DNA from: Rhodoluna sp.
Lineage (GTDB): Bacteria > Actinomycetota > Actinomycetes > Actinomycetales > Microbacteriaceae
NCBI GenBank assembly: GCA_016462375.1
Contig: JAEMTJ010000030.1
Span: forward strand, 1 to 11,422
Reading direction: 5' to 3'
Length of the DNA: 11,422 nt
Shown: positions 5,716-11,422 of the stretch, piece after piece
How positions within the stretch are numbered: the stretch's first letter is position 1
How the letters are laid out: each line of letters opens with the position of its first letter
Program-made: the position numbers and the translations under genes
The notes under the pieces: generated by a model
The model's input: only the letters and a program-made list of their open reading frames with translations
Told to the model about the DNA's origin: nothing
Databases searched by the model: none

Positions 5716-7952
5716 GAATTACTTACTCTGTAGACGTCGTAGACGTTATCAATTCTTCGCACAGCATTCAGCAGAGCGTCTAACGCAGCTGGATTACTCA
5801 TCTCAAAGACAAATCGACTAAGCGCTACACGGTCAGCTCTAGTTGATACTGAAGCGGAAAGAATGTTTACGTGATGCTCGCTTAGAACGCGGGTCACATC
5901 GCTTAGCAATCCTCCACGGTCAAGCGCCTCGATCTGTATCTGAACTAAGAAGAGTGATTTTGCGGTGGCATCCCAAGTCACCTCAATCAAGCGTTCGGGT
6001 TGTTTACGAAGATCGTCTGCATTTTTGCAGTCACTTCTGTGCACTGATACGCCAGTAGCGCGAGTTATAAAGCCAAGAATTTCGTCCCCAGGAACTGGAG
6101 TGCAGCACCTAGCCAGTTTCACCATTACATCGGTGTCGCCACGAACTAATACACCTGAATCACTATTACGTAGCTTGGTGGCCGGCTTGTTTGGAAGTTC
6201 GAATACCGCTTCTTCAGCATCCTCATCCATAGAAAGTGCCGCTGCCATCTTATCTACAACAGACTGAGCTGAAATGTGATTGTCCCCTATGGCTGCATAT
6301 AGATCAGCGGGTTCACCATATCTCAGGTCGCTTGTGATCTTCAGTAGGCTGTCAGTTGCCAGAGCTCTTTGAATAGGCAAGTTTTGTTTACGCAAAGCCT
6401 TAGCCAAGAGATCTTTGCCACGCTCAATCGCATCATCTTTGCGCTCAGCCGAAAACCAAGCCTTTATTTTTGATCTTGCTCTTTGACTTTGAGCGAACTG
6501 CAACCAGTCTTGACTCGGACTGGCGTCTTGAGATTTGGAAGTAAGGATCTCAACAACATCACCAGAATGCAGCGGTGTTTCCAGAGGCACTAATCGGCCA
6601 TTGACTTTGGCACCCATAGTTCTGTGTCCCACTTCTGTGTGCACAGCATAGGCAAAGTCAACCGCAGTAGAACCAGTTGAAAGCCCAATAACTCTGCCCT
6701 TCGGTGTGAAGGCGTAAACCTCTTTAGCACCGATCTCGAAACGTAAGGCATCTAAGAATTCACTAGGGTCGGCTGTCTCATGTTGCCAGTCAGAAAGGTG
6801 CTTTAGCCAAACCAAGTCGTCATCGTTGGTGATTTTTCCATCAGCTGAACCCTCTTTGTATTTCCAGTGCGCGGCAACACCGAACTCAGCTCGATTGTGC
6901 ATCTCTTGTGTACGAATCTGAATCTCTACCGGTCTACCACTTGGACCGATAACTGTCGTGTGTAGCGACTGGTAAAGGTTAAATTTTGGCATAGCGATGT
7001 AATCCTTGAAGCGACCAGGTACTGGATTCCATCTAGCGTGAATAGATCCTAAAATTCCGTAACAATCTCTGACCTCGGGAACGATTACTCGAATCCCAAC
7101 AAGGTCATAGATATCATCGAATTCGCGGCCTCGGACAACCATCTTCTGATAAATCGAATAATACTGCTTCGGCCTTCCGGCGACGCTGCCTTTGATCTTG
7201 TTTTCTTTTAGGTCTGCATCGATTAATGCAATTACTCCCTGAATGAATTCATCTCGTTTTGGAGACCTTTGCTTTACAAGATTCACTATCTCGTCATAAA
7301 CCTTTGGGTATAACACTGAGAAAGAAATATCCTCGAGCTCCCATTTGAACGTTGAAATACCTAGCCGGTGAGCCAATGGAGCATAAATCTCCAAAGTTTC
7401 TTGGGCTTTGTACCTAGATTTTTCCTCAGCAACAAAACCCCAGGTTCGTGCGTTGTGTAGTCTATCCGCCAACTTGATAACCAAAACTCGAATGTCCTTC
7501 GACATCGCGACGACCATCTTTCGCACCGTCTCAGCTTGTGCAGTATCCCCAAATTTGACCTTGTCCAACTTTGTAACGCCGTCTACCAACATGGCCACTT
7601 CTTCACCAAAGTCAGCCCTGAGCTGATCAAGCGAGTAATCCGTGTCCTCTACAGTGTCGTGCAGAAGCGCCGCTGCCAGCCCTGCTGGCCCGATGCCAAG
7701 GTCGGCAAGAAGCTGTGCGACCGCTACTGGGTGAGTTATGTATGGATCACCACTTTTACGTGTTTGACCTAGATGAGCCCTCTCAGCTGCAACATAGGCT
7801 CTCTCGACAACTGCGAAATCTGCTTTTGGATGGGATGCCTTGGCTGATTTTATGACATCAGCGATGCCGGAACCCTCCACCGGGCGAGTGAAGATTCTAG
7901 GCAGGCGTGAGCGAAGAGCAGCCAGTGCTCCACCAGAAGACGTATCAGTCAT
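5712..7952 (-). CDS. relA: Bifunctional (p)ppGpp synthetase/hydrolase Rel
   Basis: Long RelA-SpoT homologue that makes (p)ppGpp from ATP and GDP/GTP when deacylated tRNA sits on the ribosome, and also degrades it. Length is 746 residues, normal. The HD hydrolase has RKSGDPYITHP (65-75, metal ligand H74), HDTVED (98-103) and DRLHN (163-167), so it looks active. The synthetase has GRPKQYYSIYQK (259-270), RGREFDDIYDL (274-284), GRFKDYIA (313-320), NLYQSLHT (325-332) and EIQIRT (343-348). The RFKD form marks bifunctional Rel, as against the EXDD of single-function RelA. A TGS domain follows (about 411-472), then a conserved cysteine region with CC at 616-617, then an ACT domain (about 666-744). 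The ATG at 7952-7950 is preceded by GAGGT 5 bases upstream. It is the last gene of the yajC-secD-secF-relA run, with no apt gene before it. Its stop overlaps that of the DUF349 gene. Confidence 0.97.
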   Translation of the reverse strand: MTDTSSGGALAALRSRLPRIFTRPVEGSGIADVIKSAKASHPKADFAVVERAYVAAERAHLGQTRKSGDPYITHPVAVAQLLADLGIGPAGLAAALLHDTVEDTDYSLDQLRADFGEEVAMLVDGVTKLDKVKFGDTAQAETVRKMVVAMSKDIRVLVIKLADRLHNARTWGFVAEEKSRYKAQETLEIYAPLAHRLGISTFKWELEDISFSVLYPKVYDEIVNLVKQRSPKRDEFIQGVIALIDADLKENKIKGSVAGRPKQYYSIYQKMVVRGREFDDIYDLVGIRVIVPEVRDCYGILGSIHARWNPVPGRFKDYIAMPKFNLYQSLHTTVIGPSGRPVEIQIRTQEMHNRAEFGVAAHWKYKEGSADGKITNDDDLVWLKHLSDWQHETADPSEFLDALRFEIGAKEVYAFTPKGRVIGLSTGSTAVDFAYAVHTEVGHRTMGAKVNGRLVPLETPLHSGDVVEILTSKSQDASPSQDWLQFAQSQRARSKIKAWFSAERKDDAIERGKDLLAKALRKQNLPIQRALATDSLLKITSDLRYGEPADLYAAIGDNHISAQSVVDKMAAALSMDEDAEEAVFELPNKPATKLRNSDSGVLVRGDTDVMVKLARCCTPVPGDEILGFITRATGVSVHRSDCKNADDLRKQPERLIEVTWDATAKSLFLVQIQIEALDRGGLLSDVTRVLSEHHVNILSASVSTRADRVALSRFVFEMSNPAALDALLNAVRRIDNVYDVYRVSNS

Positions 7953-8006
7953 GTCTTACCTCATTGCCATTTATCTATAAATGCTACTCTGGCAAAACAG
8001 TAACTA
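7953..8006 (-). promoter_or_regulatory. secF-relA spacer with inverted repeats and a 4-codon upstream frame
   Basis: 54 bp spacer. It holds a palindrome with 7 bp arms, CATTTAT-CT-ATAAATG (7968-7983), and an overlapping 6 bp inverted repeat, TTGCCA (7964-7969) with TGGCAA (7990-7995). Neither is followed by a T run on the minus strand, so they are not intrinsic terminators. On that strand the reading ATG GCA ATG AGG TAA (7970-7956) ends 3 bases before the relA ATG and contains its ribosome binding site. The role is unknown: an operator, an RNA structure or chance. Confidence 0.35.
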
Positions 8007-8981
8007 CTAGGTCCGCTTTGCCAAAACTTTCTTAGCAGCTTTGACATACTTCGCTTCGCCTTCGCGAAGGTTCGAGTAGAAAGGTGCTGCGATGAAGATT
8101 GTTGAATACGTACCAACGATAATTCCAATGAACAGAGCTAGGGAAATGTCTCTTAGGGTTCCTGCTCCAAGGACAAATGCGCCGATAAACAGAATTGCCG
8201 CTACCGGTAACACAGCCACAACGGAAGTATTAATCGATCTGACAAGTGTTTGGTTAATAGCAAGGTTCACTCGCTCGGCAAAGGTAGCAGTTTCGCTGAA
8301 TTCGACCTCCAGAGTGTTTTCTCTAATCTTGTCGAAAACCACAACCGTGTCATAGAGAGAGTAACCAAGAATGGTCAGGAACCCAATCACCGCCGCTGGC
8401 GTAACTTCAAACCCTAGCGCTCCATATACCCCCGCAGTGATGACAAGGTCATGAAGCAACGCTAACAGTGCTGCTGCACTCATCTTGAGGGTTCTAAAGT
8501 ATAGGGCCATAAGAATAGCCGCTAGTATCACGAAAGTCACTAGACCGGAAACGGCCTTAGACGTGATGTCCTCTCCCCAGTTTGGCCCGATGAAAGAGCT
8601 AGCGACATTGCTGTCATTGACTTTGTATGCCTTCGCCAAGGCTAGTCGCACTGTCTCGGATTCGGTGTCCGTGAGCTGAGGCGTCTGTACGCGAATGGTG
8701 TTGTTACCTATTTTGGTGGAATTTACCTGAACACCAGCTTTGACAGAGTGAACGGCATTCTCCGCTACCAATGTTGAATCCACTGTGCTGGCAGATACGC
8801 GATACTCAGATCCACCACGGAATTCGATGCCGAAGTTAAATCCACCACGTGCTGCTGGAAGTAGCACAGAAAGCGCAAGCATGGCTAAAGCGATGACATA
8901 GAAAAGTTTGCGTCTGCCTATGAAATTTATCGAGCGTTCACCGCTGTACAGCTGGTTACCAAAATCACTGAATCGAGACAT
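8007..8981 (-). CDS. secF: Protein translocase subunit SecF
   Basis: Membrane subunit of SecDF, which uses the proton gradient to pull proteins out of the SecYEG channel on the outer face. Length is 324 residues, normal. Membrane helix 1 spans about 25-43. It is followed by the conserved GIEFRGG (51-57), the P4-like extracytoplasmic domain (about 58-140), then five more helices (about 144-162, 168-190, 195-216, 248-272 and 277-300). The signature GYSLYDTVVVFDKIREN is at 206-222, with the functionally important Asp and Arg region intact. The ATG (8981-8979) overlaps the secD stop by one base (TAATG). A strong AGGAGGAG lies inside the 3' end of secD, which indicates translational coupling and near-equal amounts of the two subunits. 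The basic C-terminus (KYVKAAKKVLAKRT) faces the cytoplasm. Confidence 0.97.
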   Translation of the reverse strand: MSRFSDFGNQLYSGERSINFIGRRKLFYVIALAMLALSVLLPAARGGFNFGIEFRGGSEYRVSASTVDSTLVAENAVHSVKAGVQVNSTKIGNNTIRVQTPQLTDTESETVRLALAKAYKVNDSNVASSFIGPNWGEDITSKAVSGLVTFVILAAILMALYFRTLKMSAAALLALLHDLVITAGVYGALGFEVTPAAVIGFLTILGYSLYDTVVVFDKIRENTLEVEFSETATFAERVNLAINQTLVRSINTSVVAVLPVAAILFIGAFVLGAGTLRDISLALFIGIIVGTYSTIFIAAPFYSNLREGEAKYVKAAKKVLAKRT

Positions 8982-10675
8982 TAGTTGGTCTCCTCCTGGC
9001 CTGAAGATTGAGTCCTGTCTGCGGAAGCTTTACGCTCTGCGATGGTCTGTCTGAGTTCTGCTTCTTTGGATGATTTTGCAGCTTTGGCTTCAGATACCTG
9101 CGGACTGATTTTGAACTGCCCTCTTCCTGCGTAGCCAAACCCAGATGCCTCACGAAGTTCCAACCCTGACCACTTGTGACCCTTTGCAAAGAACTTGGTT
9201 TGTGCCATCAATCTAAACCCTGGATATGTGAATAACCAAACCACCGCGAGGTCAATCAAGGTTGTGAGTCCCAACGTGAAGGCAAAACCCTTTACGTTAC
9301 CTACAGTAAGTGCAAAGAGCGTTCCAGCTGCAAGAAGACTCACAGCATCTGAGACGATGATGGTTCTCTTCGCTCGGTTCCAGCCCGCCTCAACCGCAAC
9401 GTTAAGTGCCTTGCCTTCACGAAGTTCGTCACGAACACGCTCAAAGTAGACGATGAAGGAATCGGCTGTGATACCTATAGCAACAATCAAACCTGCGATA
9501 CCTGAAAGCGAGAGTCGATAGTCCTGACGCCAGGTGAGCAGCGCAATCATTAGGTATGTAAGCGCACCAGCTACAACCAATGAACCAAGTGTCAGCACGG
9601 CCAAACCTCTGTATTGGAAGACTGAATAACCAACAACCAACAGAAGCCCAATAAGCCCAGCCAACAGACCCGCTTGCAACTGTTCAGATCCTAGGGTTGC
9701 TGAGATGTTTTCTTGGCTTTGAACCTTGAATGAGATTGGCAGTGAGCCGTATTTCAATTGGTCGGCTAGAACAGAAGCGCTCTTCTGGTCAAAGCTACCG
9801 GTAATTTGGGCTGTGCCACCTGTAATTACTGACCTTGCCGCCGGTGCTGTAATGACATAGCCATCTATGGTGACTGCAAATCTATTTCTAGGTTCAGCTA
9901 ATGGGAAAAGACGTCCAGTAACCTTGCCGAAAGTGTCTCCACCAGCAGAGTCAAAAGATAGATTTACGGCCCACTCGTTGGTGGTCGTGCCGTTAGCTCC
10001 GCTGACGGTACCAGAATCTGCGTTAGAAAGATCTGTACCGTCTAGTTCTACCGGACCAAGAATATACTTTTCATTCAGTTCTCTGTTACAGGTAATCAGT
10101 GGCTTATCAGCCGCATCGACTTGTCCTGGCTCGCGGAATGATTTAGCGCAATCCAAATTCTCATATGCCTTTTGGATTGCGGGTGTGACCTGGTTCAGAT
10201 CACTTCTGTCCGTTGGCTTCGCGTTGGAGGTTTTGATTGGCTTCGAGCCTTCTTTACCAATACTTGTCTTGGCACCCGAAGAGGCCACTAGAACGGCTCT
10301 GAATTCAAGTTTTGCAGAACTCTTGATCAGAGCCAAGGTGTTCTTATCTGGGATGCCAGGAATTGAAACGACAATATTGTTACCCGATGTATTGATTTGC
10401 GATTCGCTCACACCAGTTGAATCGACACGTTGCCTGATTATGGATACGGCTTGCGAAATCTGCTCGGATTGAACCTGAACGCCTTCAGCGACTACCGGTG
10501 TCAAAATTATTTGAGTTCCGCCCGAAAGATCCAATGCAAGGTTAGGCACGAATGTAGCTTTCGGTTCTCCCGATAACTTAGCAAGACCAATTATTCCAGC
10601 TATGCCAAATAGTAGAACTAGCATCCAAACCAGCGCTTTAGTCGCTGATTTCGTGATTCCGTTTCTTTCAGACAA
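8981..10675 (-). CDS. secD: Protein translocase subunit SecD
   Basis: Partner of SecF in the proton-driven SecDF complex that aids late steps of protein export. Length is 564 residues. A first membrane helix at about 13-31 is followed by NLALDLSGGTQIIL (45-58), the SecD D1 motif. A large outside P1 domain follows (about 60-320), with KYGSLPISF near its end and a loop (about 131-200) with two Cys (176, 196) that might form a disulfide. Five helices follow (about 334-352, 357-380, 389-411, 438-458 and 463-488), with GITADSFIVYFERVRDELRE at 401-420. The last 70 residues are charged and cytoplasmic. The start is TTG at 10675-10673, giving MSERNGITKSA; GAAGG lies 7 bases upstream and no better ATG exists before the first helix. 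The weak start codon may lower its yield relative to yajC. A 201-residue antisense frame here is a shadow. Confidence 0.96.
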   Translation of the reverse strand: MSERNGITKSATKALVWMLVLLFGIAGIIGLAKLSGEPKATFVPNLALDLSGGTQIILTPVVAEGVQVQSEQISQAVSIIRQRVDSTGVSESQINTSGNNIVVSIPGIPDKNTLALIKSSAKLEFRAVLVASSGAKTSIGKEGSKPIKTSNAKPTDRSDLNQVTPAIQKAYENLDCAKSFREPGQVDAADKPLITCNRELNEKYILGPVELDGTDLSNADSGTVSGANGTTTNEWAVNLSFDSAGGDTFGKVTGRLFPLAEPRNRFAVTIDGYVITAPAARSVITGGTAQITGSFDQKSASVLADQLKYGSLPISFKVQSQENISATLGSEQLQAGLLAGLIGLLLVVGYSVFQYRGLAVLTLGSLVVAGALTYLMIALLTWRQDYRLSLSGIAGLIVAIGITADSFIVYFERVRDELREGKALNVAVEAGWNRAKRTIIVSDAVSLLAAGTLFALTVGNVKGFAFTLGLTTLIDLAVVWLFTYPGFRLMAQTKFFAKGHKWSGLELREASGFGYAGRGQFKISPQVSEAKAAKSSKEAELRQTIAERKASADRTQSSGQEETN

Positions 10676-10704
10676 GGTTGTGCCTTCTTTTCTCTAAGAT
10701 CCGA

Positions 10705-11076
10705 CTACTTTGTCGATTTCTTTACTGCAGGCTTTGTTGCGACAGCTTTCTTGACTGCCGCAGCAGCTGGCTTTGGTGCAACCTTCTTAGCCACTGGTGG
10801 CTTCTTTGTTGCAAGCGGCTTTGCATCCAGGCTCGGGGCGGTTACTGTTCTGACTGCAGCTTTCAAGAACTCAATTTTTGTTCCTGGCAGAGTTTCTACA
10901 ACAAGGGTTGTCTCCCTGATTTCAGTGATGATGCCAGTTATACCACCCAGCATCACAGCCTTAGACCCGACTTTGACTGAATTCTCCAACTGTTGAGTTG
11001 CGGCCTTGCGGCGACGATTACTGAAGAAAATGAAGGCCATAAAGACGACCAGAATGATGATGAGTGTGTAGTCCAT
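10705..11076 (-). CDS. yajC: Preprotein translocase subunit YajC with basic C-terminal tail
   Basis: Small single-pass membrane protein that associates with SecDF in the export machinery. It has 123 residues. The N-terminal helix TLIIILVVFMAFIFF (4-18) is followed by SNRRRKA. The cytoplasmic YajC domain (about 30-80) contains VKVGSKAVMLGGITGIITEI (34-53), close to the family pattern of a GD/GS turn and GGI.G.I. Residues 85-123 form a Lys-Ala-Pro-Val tail with repeated AxKK/PxxKK units, like a histone H1 tail. The ATG is at 11076-11074; the ribosome binding site is weak (only GGTT a few bases upstream). It lies 29 bp before secD. A perfect TATAAT (11115-11120) in the 53 bp spacer after ruvB suggests a promoter for yajC-secD-secF-relA. 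Confidence 0.93.
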   Translation of the reverse strand: MDYTLIIILVVFMAFIFFSNRRRKAATQQLENSVKVGSKAVMLGGITGIITEIRETTLVVETLPGTKIEFLKAAVRTVTAPSLDAKPLATKKPPVAKKVAPKPAAAAVKKAVATKPAVKKSTK

Positions 11077-11114
11077 TAGGAACCAATCAGCTAGAAATTT
11101 GCGATAACTACTCG

Positions 11115-11120
11115 ATTATA
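11115..11120 (-). promoter_or_regulatory. Candidate -10 box for yajC-secD-secF-relA
   Basis: TATAAT on the minus strand, a perfect consensus match, lies 38 bases before the yajC ATG. Transcription would start near 11108. No good -35 is visible: GACATT (11139-11144), 18 bp away and within the 3' end of ruvB, is a weak candidate. Read-through from ruvB is equally possible. Confidence 0.4.
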
Positions 11121-11129
11121 GGCGAGAGA

Positions 11130-11422
11130 TTAGCCAAAAATGTCGGGTTCACCTTTTGGAGGGGTAATCCCCAGATGGCGGTAACCAGCGTCCGTAGCTT
11201 GTCGGCCCCTCGAGGTGCGGGCTATTAGTCCAGTTCTAAGCAGGAATGGCTCAACAACGCTCTCGATAGTCTCCTGCTCCTCCCCTAAAGCAACGCTCAA
11301 AGTACTCAAACCGACAGGCTTTCCTTCAAACTTCAAAATGAGAGTTTTGAGGACCGCCCGATCCAACCGATCAAGCCCCAGTTCATCGACTTCATATAGC
11401 TCCAGGGCATCAGCAACAGTTT
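11130..11422 (-). CDS. ruvB: Holliday junction branch migration helicase RuvB, C-terminal part (cut by window edge)
   Basis: The hexameric AAA+ motor that, with RuvA, drives branch migration of Holliday junctions. Only the last 96 residues and the stop are visible; the ATPase motifs lie outside the window. The visible part matches the RuvB C-terminal winged-helix domain: LGLDRLDRAVLKTLILKF, KPVGLSTLSVALGEE, and VVEPFLLRTGLIARTSRGRQ followed by YRHLG. It ends PPKGEPDIFG. The reading frame is open to the window edge (TVADALELYEVDELG), so any internal start inside this stretch is not the real start. In actinobacteria ruvB often precedes yajC-secD-secF, as here, with a 53 bp spacer between. Confidence 0.95.
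   Translation of the reverse strand, partial: TVADALELYEVDELGLDRLDRAVLKTLILKFEGKPVGLSTLSVALGEEQETIESVVEPFLLRTGLIARTSRGRQATDAGYRHLGITPPKGEPDIFG

Noticed and set aside
5731..5748. Repeat of TAGACGT with a 5 bp hairpin (ACGTC-GTA-GACGT) near the relA/DUF349 junction
   Set aside because: It encodes VYDVY at the end of Rel, and no T run follows on either strand. It is best explained as coding sequence and not a terminator.
7964..7995. secF-relA inverted repeat as a terminator
   Set aside because: Neither strand has a T run after it, and relA continues the same transcription unit.
9867..10472. Open plus-strand frame of 201 codons
   Set aside because: It lies wholly antisense to secD, whose motifs and length are normal. 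The product has no recognisable domain, and there is no clear ribosome binding site or operon context.
1..11422. Mobile elements, CRISPR arrays, toxin-antitoxin or defence genes, tRNA genes
   Set aside because: Nearly all of the window is explained by conserved housekeeping genes. No transposase, spaced direct repeats, tRNA-like cloverleaf or unusual composition was seen.

Overview
The window looks like a stretch of ordinary chromosome from a streamlined, low-GC actinobacterium, most likely a Microbacteriaceae member of the freshwater type. Three things point there. Base composition by eye is roughly half G+C, low for the phylum. Spacers are very short, with no gap over 160 bp. The gene order (ruvB-yajC-secD-secF-rel ... 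cyclophilin ... rarA-rpsD-DUF948-small protein-alaS) is a known actinobacterial synteny block. The family placement is inference; the phylum placement rests on gene order and on protein features such as the zinc-less S4, the bifunctional Rel and the membrane-anchored cyclophilin.

Layout. Positions 1-2116 hold a minus-strand cluster read as rpsD, a DUF948 membrane protein, a 79-residue membrane-anchored small protein and alaS (cut by the window edge). Gaps are 18, 2 and 3 bp. Upstream of rpsD is a 158 bp spacer, the longest non-coding stretch here, with a candidate promoter and a hairpin that would bury the rpsD ribosome binding site. rarA (2275-3582, minus) precedes it. A 67 bp divergent region (3583-3649) separates rarA from a two-gene plus-strand unit: a membrane-anchored cyclophilin and a DUF349 protein. 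That unit converges on relA, and the two stop codons overlap within one CTAG. From the right edge, ruvB (3' end only), yajC, secD, secF and relA run on the minus strand with gaps of 53, 29, -1 and 54 bp.

Functions. The block carries translation (S4 protein, alanyl-tRNA synthetase), the stringent response (Rel), protein export and folding (YajC-SecD-SecF and an extracytoplasmic cyclophilin), and DNA repair or fork maintenance (RuvB, RarA). Compared with the order I recall for Mycobacterium and Streptomyces, apt is absent between secF and relA. hisS and a metallo-hydrolase gene are absent between the cyclophilin and rarA. This fits genome streamlining.

I saw no mobile element, CRISPR array, tRNA or rRNA gene, broken gene or defence system, and no convincing undescribed system. 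The points worth a second look are regulatory: the rpsD leader, the overlapping divergent promoters with a probably leaderless rarA, the shared stop site, the relA leader, and the histone-like tail of YajC.
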